The position numbers were made by a program, and so were the translations under genes. A stretch of DNA of 64,000 bases from the NCBI GenBank assembly GCA_920105625.2, contig OV050030.1:212396325-212460324 (forward strand), read 5' to 3'. Position 1 is the first letter of the stretch; each line of letters starts with the position of its first letter. Positions 22,278-33,954 of this stretch are shown here, piece after piece. The notes under the pieces were generated by a model. It was given only the letters and a program-made list of their open reading frames with translations. It ran no database searches and was not told the DNA's origin. Source of the DNA: Clusia tigrina (taxonomy: Eukaryota; Arthropoda; Insecta; Diptera; Clusiidae).

Positions 22278-25200
22278 GTTGCCATAACATCTATACGGTG
22301 CGTCCTACACTTATCAAAGTTTGCAACAATCAAATGCTTGTAACTTTTTACTGGAGCGTCATAAAATCTTGAAATTTTCTGACAATAAAGTACTCGAGCA
22401 TCTTGTCAATTTAAGCTATTTCTAATAGCTATGCTACCCTTGAGTCCCAAATCAAACACTGATAAAACTTCAAATGACCCTAACTTCTATATGGTGCGTC
22501 TTACACCTATCAAAGTTTGCAACAATCAAATGCTTGTAACTTTTTACTGGAGCGTCATAAAACCTTGAAATTTTGTGAAAATAAAGTACTGGACCCTCTT
22601 ATCAATTTCAGCTATCGCTCATAGCTATGCTACCCTTAGGTCCCAAATCAAACACTAATAAAATTTCAAATGGCCCTAACTTCTATACGGTGCGTCCTAC
22701 ACCTATAAAAGTTTGCAACAATCAATTGCTTGCAAGTTTTCACAGGAGCTTAATAAAATCTTGAAATTTTTTGACAATAAAGTACTCGAGCCTCTTGTCA
22801 ATTTAAGCTATCTCTCATAGCTATGCTACCCTTGAGTCCCAAATCAAACACTGATAAAACTTCAAATGGCCCTTACTTCTATATGGTGCGTCCTATCAAA
22901 GTTTGCAACAATCAAATGCTTGCAAGTTTTTACTGGAGCGTCATAAAACCTTGAAATTTTGTGACAAAAAAGTACTCGAGCCTCTGTTAAAAGCTACACT
23001 GTTTAATTACAACTCTATATAATCTTCATATTCCTATCTTCATATTCTTCGTCAACTCATGCATACGTGTCCTATTCTGATTCGTTGTTTTATTCAGCTA
23101 CTAACGTATGTAACAACTTAGATATATACAACTCTATTACCCATGTATAGATTTATTACTTCGTTTCTAACCTTTGCAAATACAAGAACTACTTATATTG
23201 TAATATTGAACCTACTCGTGTTTTACTTCAATAGCCTCTTATCAATTTAAGCTATCGCTCATAGCTATGCTACCCATGAGTCCCAAATCAAACACTGATA
23301 AAATTTCAAATGGCTCTAACTTCTATACGGTGCGGTTTATACCTATCAAAGTTTGCAACAATCAAATGCTTGTAACTTTTTACTGGAGCTTAAAAAATCT
23401 TGAAATTTGGTGACAATAAATTACTCGAGCCTCTTATCAATTCAAGCTATCGCTCATAGCTATGCTACACTTGAGTCCCAAATCAAACACTGATAAAACT
23501 TCAAATGGCCCTAACTCCTATACGGTGCATCCTACACCTATCAAACTTTTCAACAATCAAATGCTTGTAACTTCTTACTGGAGAGTCTTAAAATCTTGAA
23601 ATTTTGTGACAAAAAAGTACTCGAGCGACTTGTAAATTTAAGCAATCGCTCATAGCTATGCTACCCTTGAGTCCTAAATCAAACACTGATAAAACTTCAA
23701 ATGGCCCTAACTTCTATATGGTGCGTCTTACACCTATCAAAGTTTGCAACAATCAAATGCTTCTAACTTTTTACTGGAGCGTCATAAAACCTTGAAATTT
23801 GGTGACAATAAAGTACTCGAGCCTCTTGTCAATTTAATCTATCTCTCATAGCTGTGCTACCCTTGAGTCCCAAATCAAACACTGATGCCCTAACTTCTAT
23901 ACGGTGCGTCCTACACCTATCAAAGTTTGCAACAATCAAATGCTTGCAAGTGTTTTCTGGAGCGTCATAAAACTTTGAAATTTTGTGACAATAAAGTACT
24001 CGAGCCTCTTATCAGTTTAAGCTATCGCTCAATAGCTATGCTACCCTGGAGTCCCAAATCAAACACTGATAAAACTGCAAATGGCCCTAAATTCTATATG
24101 GTGCGTCCTACACCTATAAAAGTTTGCAACAATCAATTGCTTGCAAGTTTTCACTGGAGCTTAATAAAATCTTGAAATTTTGTGACAATAAAGTACTCGA
24201 GCCTTTTGTCAATTTAAGCTATTTCTAATAGCTATGCTACCCTTGAGTCCCAAATCAAACACTGATAAAACTTCAAATGGCCCTAACTTCTATATGGTGC
24301 GTCCTACACCTATCAAAGTTTGCAACAATCAAATGCTTGCAAGTTTTTACTGGAGCGTCATAAAACCTTGAAATTTTGTGAAAATAAAGTACTGGACCCT
24401 CATCAATTTCAGCTATCGCTCATAGCTATGCTACCCTTAGGTCCCAAATCAAACACTAATAAAATTTCAAATGGCCCTAACTTCTATACGGTGCGTCCTA
24501 CACCTATAAAAGTTTGCAACAATCAATTGCTTGCAAGTTTTCACAGGAGCTTAATAAAATCTTGAAATTTTTTGACAATAAAGTACTCGAGCCTCTTGTC
24601 AATTTAAGCTATTTCTAATAGCTATGCTACCCTTGAGTCCCAAATCAAACACTGATAAAACTTCAAATGGCCCTTACTTTTTTTATGGTGCGTCCTACAC
24701 CTATCAAAGTTTGCAACAATCAAATGCTTGCAAGTTTTTACTGGAGCTTAAAAAAAATCTTGAAATTTGGTGACAATAAATTACTCGAGCCTCTTATCAA
24801 TTCAAGCTATCGCTCATAGCTATGCTACACTTGAGTCCCAAATCAAACACTGATAAAACTTCAAATGGCCCTAACTCCTATACGGTGCATCTTACACCTA
24901 TCAAACTTTTCAACAATCAAATGCTTGTAACTTCTTACTGGAGAGTCTTAAAATCTTGAAATTTTGTGACAAAAAAGTACTCGAGCGTCTTGTAAATTTA
25001 AGCAATCGCTCATAGCTATGCTACCCTTGAGTCCTAAATCAAACACTGATAAAACTTCAAATGGCCTTAACTTCTATATGGTGCGTCTTACACCTATCAA
25101 AGTTTGCAACAATCAGATGCTTGTAACTTTTTACTGGAGCGTCATAAAACCTTGAAATTTGGTGACAATAAAGTACTCGAGCCTCTTGTCAATTTAATCT

Positions 25201-25452
25201 ATCTCTCATAGCTGTGCTACCCTTGAGTCCCAAATCAAACACTGATAAAACTTCAAATGGCCCTAACTTCTATACGGTGCGTCCTACACCTATCAAAGTT
25301 TGCAACAATCAAATACTTGCAAGTGTTTACTGGAGCGTCATTAAACCTTGAAATTTTGTGACAATAAAGTACTCGAGCCTCTTATCAGTTTAAGCTATCG
25401 CTCAATAGCTATGCTACCCTGGAGTCCCAAATCAAACACTGATAAAACTTCA
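22278..25452 (+). repeat. 3175-bp segmental tandem duplication, copy 2
   Basis: Near-identical to 19103-22277. Differences include AGCTACACTG for AGCAACACTG in the insert, CTCATC for CTCTTATC near 24397, and a longer A-run near 24750. After 25452 the sequence resembles the start of a third copy for a few tens of bases (TTGCCATAACATC), then departs (GGTGCTTCC), which marks the end of the duplication. Confidence 0.92.
22985..23233 (+). mobile_element. Candidate solo LTR (249 bp), copy 2, co-duplicated
   Basis: The same 249-bp element with the same GCCTC flanks (22980-22984 and 23234-23238); I see one base difference from copy 1 (AGCTACACTG). The flanking satellite is also the same for kilobases either side. 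It therefore arose with the 3175-bp segmental duplication and is not a second insertion. Confidence 0.55.
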
Positions 25453-26299
25453 AATTGCCATAACATCTATACGGTGCTTCCTACACCTATCAAAGTTTGC
25501 AATAATCAAATGCTTGTAACTTTTTACTGGAGCTTAATAAAATCTTGAAATTTTGTGACAATAAAGTACTCGAGCCTCTTGTCAATTTAACCTATCTCTC
25601 ATAGCTATGTTACCCTTGACGCCCAAATAAAACACTGATAAAACTTCAAATGGCCCTTACTCCTATACGGTGCGTCCTACACCTATCAAAGTTTGCAACA
25701 ATCAAATGCTTGCAAGTTTTTACTGGAGCGTCATAAAACCTTGAAATTTTGTGAAAATAAAGTACTCGAGCCTCTTATCAATTCAAGCTATCGCTCATAG
25801 CTATGCTACCCTTGAGTTTCAAATCAAACACTGATAAAACTTCAAATGGCCCTAACTTCTATACGGTGCGTCCTACAACTATCAAAGTTTGCAACAATCA
25901 AATGCATGCAAGTTTTTACTGGAGCGTCAAAAAACCTTGAAATTTTGTGAAAATAAAGTACTCGAGCCTCTTATCAATTTAAGCTATCGCTCATAGCTAT
26001 GCTACCCTAAGTCCCAAATCAAATAATGATAAAATTTCAAATGGTCCTAACTTCTATATGGTACATCCTACACCTATAAAAGTTTGCAACAATCAATTGC
26101 TTGCAAGTTTTCACTGGAGCTTAATAAAATCTTGAAATTTTGTGACAATAAAGTACTCGAGCCTCTTGTCAATTTAATAAATTTCTAATAGCTATGCTAC
26201 CCTTGAGTCCCAAATCAAACACTGATAAAACTTCAAATGGCCCTAACTTCTATAAGGTGCATCCTATACCTATCAAAGTTTGCAACAATCAAATGCTTG

Positions 26300-26373
26300 T
26301 AACTTTTTACTGGAGCTTAATAAAAGCTTGAAATTGTAACTTTTTACTGGAGCGTCATAAAATCTTGAAATTT
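26300..26373 (+). repeat. 37-bp tandem duplication inside one monomer
   Basis: Copy 1 at 26300-26336 and copy 2 at 26337-26373, with the same join and order of variants as at 15727-15800. It stands alone, more than 9 kb from the other examples. Confidence 0.85.
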
Positions 26374-26819
26374 TGTGACAATAAAGTACTCGAGCCGCTT
26401 GTCAATTTAAGCTATCACATATAACTATGCTAGCCTTGAGTCCCAAATCAAACACTGATAAAACTTCAAATGGCCCTAACTTCTATACGGTGCGTCCTAC
26501 ACCTATCAATCTTTTCAACACTCAAATGCTTGCAACTTCTTACTGGTTATTCATAAAATCTTGAAATTTTGTGACAATAAAGTACTCGAGCTTCTTGTAA
26601 ATTTAAGCTATAGCTCATAGCTGTGCTACCCTTGAGTCCGAAATCAACCACTGCTAAATCTTCAAATGGCCCTAACTTATATACGGTGCATCCTATACCT
26701 ATCAAAGTGTGCAACAATCAAATGCTTGTAACTTTTTACTATAGCGTCATAAAATCTTGAAATTTTCTGACAATAAAGAACTCGAGCCTCTTATCAATTT
26801 AAGTTATCATAGGTATGCT

Positions 26820-26925
26820 ACCACTGAGTCCCAAATCAAACACTGATAAAACTTCAAATGGCCCTTACTTCTATACGGTGCATCCCACACCTATCAAAGT
26901 TTGCAACAATCAAATGCTTGAGTCC
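26820..26925 (+). repeat. Truncated (about 94-bp) monomer fused at CTTG
   Basis: The monomer starting near 26826 runs normally to AATCAAATGCTTG and then jumps to AGTCCCAAATC of the next monomer. The join lies in CTTG at 26917-26920, which occurs both in ATGCTTGTAAC and in CCCTTGAGTCC. About 102 bp is missing, including the T5 tract, the AATAAA/XhoI block and the dyad. Confidence 0.85.
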
Positions 26926-27503
26926 CAAATCAAACACTGATAAGATTTCAAATGGCCCTAACTTCTATACGGTGCGTCCCACACCTATAAAAGTTTGCAA
27001 CAATCAAATTCTGCAAGTTTTTATTTGTGCGTCATAAAACCTTGAAATTTTGTGACAATAAAGTACTCGAGCCTCTTATCAATTTAAGCTATCGCTCATA
27101 GCTATGCTACCGTTGAGTCCCAAATCAAACACGTATAAAACTTCAAATGGCCCTAACTTCTATACGGTGCGATATATACCTATCAAAGTATGCTACATTG
27201 AAATGCTTGTAACTTTTTACTGGAGCGTCATAAAATCTTGAAATTTTGTGACATTAAAGTACTCGAGCCTCTTATCAATTTAAGCTATAGCTCATAGCTA
27301 TGCTACCCTTGAGTCCCAAATCAAACACTGCTAAACTTTCAAATGGCCCTACCTTCTATATGGTGCGATATATACCTATCAAAGTATGCAACATTCAAAT
27401 GCTTGTAACTTTTTACTGGAACGTCATAAAACCTTGAAATTTTGTGACAATAAAGTACTCGTGCCTCTTGTCAATTAAAGTTGTCGCTCATTGCTATGCT
27501 ACC

Positions 27504-28870
27504 CTTGAGTCCCAAATCAAACACTTATAAGACAATGGCCCTAAATTCTGTACTTTGCGTCCTACACTTATCAGAGTTTGCAACAATTAAATGCTTGTAA
27601 CTTTTTACTGGAGCGTCATAAAATCTTGAAATTTTGTGACAAAAAAGTACTCGAGCCTCTTATCAATTTAAGCTATCGCTCATAGCTATGCTACATTTGT
27701 GTCTCAAATCAATCACTGATGAAAATTCAAATGGCCCTAACTTCTATACGGTGCGTCCTATACCTATCAAAGATTGCAACAATCAAATGCTTGTAACTTT
27801 TTACTTGAGCTTAATAAAATCTGGAAATTTGGTGACAATAAAGCACTCGAGCCTCTTATCAATTTAAGCTATTGCTCATAGCTATGCTACCCTTGAGTCC
27901 CAAATCAAATACTGATAAAACTTCAAATGGCCCTAACTTCTATACGGTGCGTCCTACACCTTTCAAAGTTTGCAACATTCAAATGCTTGTAACTTTTTAC
28001 TGGAGCGTCATACAACCTTGAAATTTGGTGACAATAAAGTACTCGAGCCTCTTATCAATTCAAGCTATCGCTCATAGCTATGCTACCCTTGAGTCCCAAA
28101 TCAAACACTGATAAAACTTCAAATGGCCCTAACTTCTATACGGTGCGTTTTATACCTATCAAAGTTTGCAACAATCAAATGCTTGAAACTGTTCACTGGA
28201 GCGTCATAAAACCTTGAAATATGGTGACAATAAAGTACTCGAGCCTCTTAACAGTTGAAGCTATCGCTCATAGCTATGCTATCCTTTAGCACCAAACTAA
28301 ACACTGATAAAACTTCAAATGGCCCTAACTTCTATATGGTGCATCCTACACCTATCAAAGTTTGCAACAATCAAAAGCTTGCAAGTTTTTACTGGAGCGT
28401 CATAAAACCTTGAAATTTTGTGACAAAAAAGTACTCGAGCCTCTTATCAATTTAAGCTATAGCTCATAGCTATGCTACCCTTGAGTCTCAAATCAAACAC
28501 TGCTAAACCTTCAAATGGCCCTACCTTCTATATGGTGCGTCCTATACCTATCAAAGTTTGCAACAATCAAATGCTTGTAGCTTTTTACTGGAGCATAATA
28601 AAATCTTGAAATTTTGTGACAATAAAGTACTCGAGCCTCTTGTGAATTTAAGCTATCACTCATAGCTATGCTACCTTTGAGTCCCAAATCAAAGACTGAT
28701 AAAACTTCAAAATGCCCTAACTTCTATATGGTGCGATATATACCTATCAAAGTATGCAACATTCAAATGCTTGTAGCTTTTTACTGGAACGTCAAAAACC
28801 TTGAAATTTGGTGACAATAAAATACACGTGCCTCTTGTCAATTAAAGTTGTCGCTCATTGCTATGCTACC
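27504..28870 (+). repeat. HOR family 2, alpha unit (short, 7 monomers)
   Basis: It starts with T (here CACTTATAAGACAATGG), then U (CATTTGTGTCTC, GATGAAAATTC) and V (TTACTTGAGC, AATCTGG, AAGCACTCGAG). A monomer with GTTTTATACC and GAAACTGTTCAC and one with CCTTTAGCACCAAAC follow, then M' (CTGCTAAACC, CTACCTTCTATATGG) and N' (CAAAGACTG, GATATATACC). Length 1367. The unit at 31022 repeats this order with about eight extra monomers. Confidence 0.8.
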
Positions 28871-31021
28871 CTTGAGTCCCAAATCAAACACTGATAAGAC
28901 AATGGCCCTAAATTCTGTACTTTGCGTCCTACACTTATCAGAGTTTGCAACAATCAAATGCTTGTAACTTTTTACTGGAGCGTCATAAAATCTTGAAATT
29001 TTGTGACAATAAAGTACTCGAGCCGCTTGTCAATTTAAGCTATCACTTATAGCTATGCTACCCTTGAGTCCCAAATCAAACACTGATAAAACTTCAAATG
29101 GCCCTAACTTCTATACGGTGCGTCCTACACCTATCAATCTTTTCAACACTCAAATGCTTGTAACTTCTTACTGGTTAGTCATAAAATCTTGAAATTTTGT
29201 GACAATAAAGTACTCGAGCCTCTTGTAAATTTAAGCTATCGCTCATAGCTATGCTACCCTTGAGTCCCAAATCAAACACTGATAAAACTTCAAATGGCCC
29301 TAAATTCTATACGGGGCGTCCTATACCTATCAAAGTTTGCAACAATCAAATGCTTGTAACTTTTTACTTGAGCTTAATAAAATCTGGAAATTTTGTGACA
29401 ATAAAGCACTCGAGCCTCTAATCAATTTAAGCTATTGCTCATAGCTATGCTACCCTTGAGTCCCAAATCAAACACTGATAAAACTTCAAATGGCCCTAAC
29501 TTCTATACGGTGCGTCCTACACCTCTCAAAGTTTGCAACAATAAAATGCTTGAAAATTTTTACTGGAGCGTCATAAAACCTTGAAATTTGGTGACAATAA
29601 AGTACTCGAGCCTCTTATCAATTCAAGCTATCGCTCATAGCTATGCTACCCTTGAGTCCCAAATCAAACACTGATAAAACTTCAAATGGCCCTAACTTCT
29701 ATACGGTGCGTCCTATACCTATCAAAGTTTGCAACAATCAAATGCTTGTAACTTTTTACTGGAGCTTAATAAAAGCTTGAAATTTTGTGACAATAAAGTA
29801 CTCGAGCCTCTTAACAATTTAAGCTATCGCTCATAGCTATGCTACCCTTGAGTCCCAAATCATACACTGATAAATCTTTAAACGGCCCTAATTTCTATAC
29901 GGTGTGTCCTATACCTATCAAAGTTTGCAACAATCAAATGCTTGTAACTTTTTACTGGAGCTTAAAAAATCTTGAAATTTTGTGACAATAAAGCACTCGA
30001 GCCTCTTATCAATTTAAGCTATTGCTTATAGCTATGCTACCCTTGAGTCCCAAATCAAACACTGATAAAACTTCAAATGGCCCTAACTTCTATACGGTGC
30101 GTCCTACACCTATCAAAGTTTGCAACAATCATAAGTTTGCAAGTTTTTACTGGAGCGTCATAAAACCTTGAAATTTTGTGACAAAAAAGTACTCGAGCCT
30201 CTTATCAATTTAAGCTATCGCTCATAGCTATGCTATCCATGAGTCCCAAATCAAACACTGATAAAACTTCAAATGGCCCTAACTTCTATACGGTGCGTTT
30301 TATACCTATCAAAGTTTGCAACAATCAAATGCTTGTAACTTTTTACTGGAGCTTAATAAAATCTTGAAATTTTGTAAAAATAAAGTACTCGAGCCTCTTA
30401 TCAATTTAAGCTATCGCTCATAGCTATGCTACCGTTGAGTCCCAAATCAAACACGTATAAAACTTCAAATGGCCCTAACTTCTATACGGTGCGATATATA
30501 CCTATCAAAGTATGCTACATTGAAATGCTTGTAACTTTTTACTGGAGCGTCATAAAATCTTGAAATTTTGTGACATTAAAGTACTCGAGCCTCTTATCAA
30601 TTTAAGCTATAGCTCATAGCTATGCTACCCTTGAGTCTCAAATCAAACACTGCTAAACCTTCAAATGGCCCTACCTTCTATATGGTGCGTCCTATACCTA
30701 TCAAAGTTTGCAACAATCAAATGCTTGTAGCTTTTTACTGGAGCATAATAAAATCTTGAAATTTTGTGACAATAAAGTACTCGAGCCTCTTGTGAATTTA
30801 AGCTATCACTCATAGCTATGCTACCTTTGAGTCCCAAATCAAAGACTGATAAAACTTCAAAATGCCCTAACTTCTATACGGTGCGATATATACCTATCAA
30901 AGTATGCAACATTCAAATGCTTGTAACTTTTTACTGGAACGTCATAAAACCTTGAAATTTTGTGACAATAAAGTACTCGTGCCTCTTGTCAATTAAAGTT
31001 GTCGCTCATTGCTATGCTACC
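28871..31021 (+). repeat. HOR family 2, beta unit (11 monomers)
   Basis: T is followed by the CCGCTTGTCAATTT tail, a P-like monomer (CAATCTTTTCAACACTC), ACGGGGCGTCC (about 29316), CACCTCTCAAAG (about 29520), a GGAGCTTAATAAAAGC monomer, CATACACTGATAAATC with AAACGGCCC (about 29862), CAAAAGT-like variants, GTAAAAATAAAG (about 30376), J, M' and N'. Length 2151. The same order recurs at 33955 and, shortened, at 36105. Confidence 0.85.
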
Positions 31022-33954
31022 CTTGAGTCCCAAATCAAACACTGATAAGACAATGGCCCTAAATTCTGTACTTTGCGTCCTACACTTATCAGAGTTTGCA
31101 ACAATTAAATGCTTGTAACTTTTTACTGGAGCGTCATAAAATCTTGAAATTTTGTGACAAAAAAGTACTCGAGCCTCTTATCAATTTAAGCTATCGCTCA
31201 TAGCTATGCTACATTTGTGTCTCAAATCAATCACTGATGAAAATTCAAATGGCCCTAACTTCTATACGGTGCGTCCTATACCTATCAAAGATTGCCACAA
31301 TCAAATGCTTGTAACTTTTTACTTGAGCTTAATAAAATCTGGAAATTTGGTGACAATAAAGCACTCGAGCCTCTTATCAATTTAAGCTATTGCTCATAGC
31401 TATGCTACCCTTGAGTCCCAAATCAAATACTGATAAAACTTCAAATGGCCCTAACTTCTATACGGTGCGTCCTACACCTTTCAAAGTTTGCAACATTCAA
31501 ATGCTTGTAACTTTTTACTGGAGCGTCATACAACCTTGAAATTTGGTGACAATAAAGTACTCGAGCCTCTTATCAATTCAAGCTATCGCTCATAGCTATG
31601 CTACCCTTGAGTCCCAAATCAAACACTGATAAAACTTCTAATGGCCCTAACTTCTATACGGTGCGTCCTATACCTATTAAAGTTTGCAACAATCAAATGC
31701 TTGTAACTTTTTACTGGAGCTTAATAAAAGCTTGAAATTTTGTGACATTAAAGTACTCGAGCCTCTTAACAATTTAAGTTATCGCTCATAGCTATGCTAC
31801 CCTTGAGTCCCAAATCAAACACTGATAAAACTTCAAATGGCCCTAACTTCTATACGGTGCGTCCTATACCTATCAAAGTTTGAAACAACCAAATGCTTGT
31901 AACTTTTTACTGGAGCTTAAAAAACCTTGAAATTTTGTGACAATAAAGCACTCGAGCCTCTTATCAATTTAAGCTATCGCTCATAGCTATGCTACGCTTG
32001 AGTCCCAAATCAAACACTGATAAAACTTCAAATGGCCCTAACTTCTATACGGTGCGTCCTACACCTATCAAAGTTTGCAACAATAAAATGCTTGAAAATG
32101 TTTACTGCAGTGTCATAAAACCTTGAAATTTGGTGACAATAAAGTACTCGAGCCTCTTATCAATTCAAGCTATCGCTCATAGCTATGCTACACTTGAGTC
32201 CCAAATCAAACACTGATAAAACTTCAAATGGCCCTAACTTCTATACGGTGCGTCCTATACCTATCAAAGTTTAAAACAACCAAATGCTTGTAACTTTTTA
32301 CTGGAGCTTAAAAAACCTTGAAATTTTGTGACAATAAAGCACTCGAGCCTCTTATCAATTTAAGCTATCGCTCATAGCTATGCTACGCTTGAGTCCCAAA
32401 TCAAACACTGATAAAACTTCAAATGGCCCTAACTTCTATACGGTGCGTCCTACACCTATCAAAGTTTGCAACAATAAAATGCTTGAAAATGTTTACTGCA
32501 GTGTCATAAAACCTTGAAATTTGGTGACAATAAAGTACTCGAGCCTCTTATCAATTCAAGCTATCGCTCATAGCTATGCTACACTTGAGTCTCAAATCAA
32601 ACACTGATAAAACTTCAAATGGCCCTAACTTATATATGGTGCATCCTACACCTATCAAAGTTTGCAACAATCAATTGCTTGCAACTTATTACGGGAGCGT
32701 CATAAAACCTTGAAATATTGTGACAATAAAGTACTCGAGCCTCTTATCAATTTAAGCTATCGCTCATAGCTATGCTACCCTTGAGGCCCAAATCAAACAC
32801 TGATAAAACTTAAAATGGCCCTAACTTCTATACCGTGCGTTCTACACCTATCAAACTTTGCAACAATCAAATGCTTGTAACTTTTTACTGGAGCGTCATA
32901 AAACCTTGAAATTTGGTGACAATAAAGTACTCGAGCCTCTTAACAATTCAAGCTATCGCTCATAGCTATGCTACCCTTTAGCACCAAACTAAACACTGAT
33001 AAAACTTCAAATGACCCTAACTTCTATATGGTGCGTCCTACACCTATCAAAGTTTGCAACAATCAAAAGCTTGCAAGTTTTTACTGGAGCGTCATAAAAC
33101 CTTGAAATTTTGTGACAAAAAAGTACTCGAGCCTCTTATCAATTTAAGCTATCGCTCATAGCTATGCTATCCATGAGTCCCAAATCAAACACTGATAAAA
33201 CTTCAAATGGCCCTAACTTCTATACGGTGCGTTTTATACCTATCAAAGTTTGCAACAATCAAATGCTTGAAACTGTTCACTGGAGCGTCATAAAACCTTG
33301 AAATATGGTGACAATAAAGTACTCGAGCCTCTTAACAATTGAAGCTATCGCTCATAGCTATGCTATCCTTTAGCACCAAACTAAACACTGATAAAACTTC
33401 AAATGGCCCTAACTTCTATATGGTGCATCCTACACCTATCAAAGTTTGCAACAATCAAAAGCTTGCAAGTTTTTACTGGAGCGTCATAAAACCTTGAAAT
33501 TTTGCGACAATAAAGTACTCGAGCCTCTTATCAATTTAAGCTATAGCTCATAGCTATGCTACCCTTGAGTCTCAAATCAAACACTGCTAAACCTTCAAAT
33601 GGCCCTACCTTCTATATGGTGCGTCCTATACCTATCAAAGTTTGCAACAATCAAATGCTTGTAGCTTTTTACTGGAGCATAATAAAATCTTGAAATTTTG
33701 TGACAATAAAGTACTCGAGCCTCTTGTGAATTTAAGCTATCACTCATAGCTATGCTACCTTTGAGTCCCAAATCAAAGACTGAAAAAACTTCAAAATGCC
33801 CTAACTTCTATACGGTGTGATATATACCTATCAAAGTATGCAACATTCAAATGCTTGTAGCTTTTTACTGGAACGTCAAAAACCTTGAAATTTGGTGACA
33901 ATAAAATACACGTGCCTCTTGTCAATTAAAGTTGTCGCTCATTGCTATGCTACC
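31022..33954 (+). repeat. HOR family 2, alpha unit, expanded (15 monomers)
   Basis: It begins T-U-V as in the short alpha unit and ends with CCTTTAGCACC monomers, M' and N'. In between it carries about eight additional monomers, including AAAACTTCTAATGG (about 31630), GAAACAACCAAATGC (about 31881), TATATATGGTGCATCC (about 32632) and CTTGAGGCCC (about 32782). Length 2933, about 1566 more than the unit at 27504. Confidence 0.8.
31802..32583 (+). repeat. Tandem dimer duplication (2 x 391 bp)
   Basis: The two-monomer block at 31802-32192 is repeated at 32193-32583. AAACAACCAAATGC occurs at 31883 and 32274, a spacing of 391 = 2 x 196 - 1. The copies share ACTGCAGTGTCATAAAACC and CTACGCTTGAG. The differences are few (GTTTGAAACAACC versus GTTTAAAACAACC), so this is a recent local event. 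Confidence 0.88.

Larger units (their letters stand above)
25453..27503 (+). repeat. Mosaic satellite between the 3175-bp duplication and HOR family 2
   Basis: Satellite only. It holds a 37-bp internal duplication (26300-26373), a P-type monomer (about 26447) preceded by the CCGCTTGTCAATTT tail, an R type (CAACCACTGCTAAATC, about 26645), and a half-monomer fusion at 26917-26920. Type J (CGTTGAGTCCC, about 27114) and an M'/N' hybrid (about 27310) lead into the first T monomer. The run CCGCTTG tail - P - R - half monomer recurs at about 43190-43720, 48600-49320 (R replaced) and 53900-54622 (R replaced). Confidence 0.78.

Noticed and set aside
22985..23233. A second independent transposon insertion
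   Set aside because: The flanks and kilobases of surrounding satellite match copy 1 at a constant 3175-bp offset, and the target site is the same base. It is a duplicated copy of one insertion.
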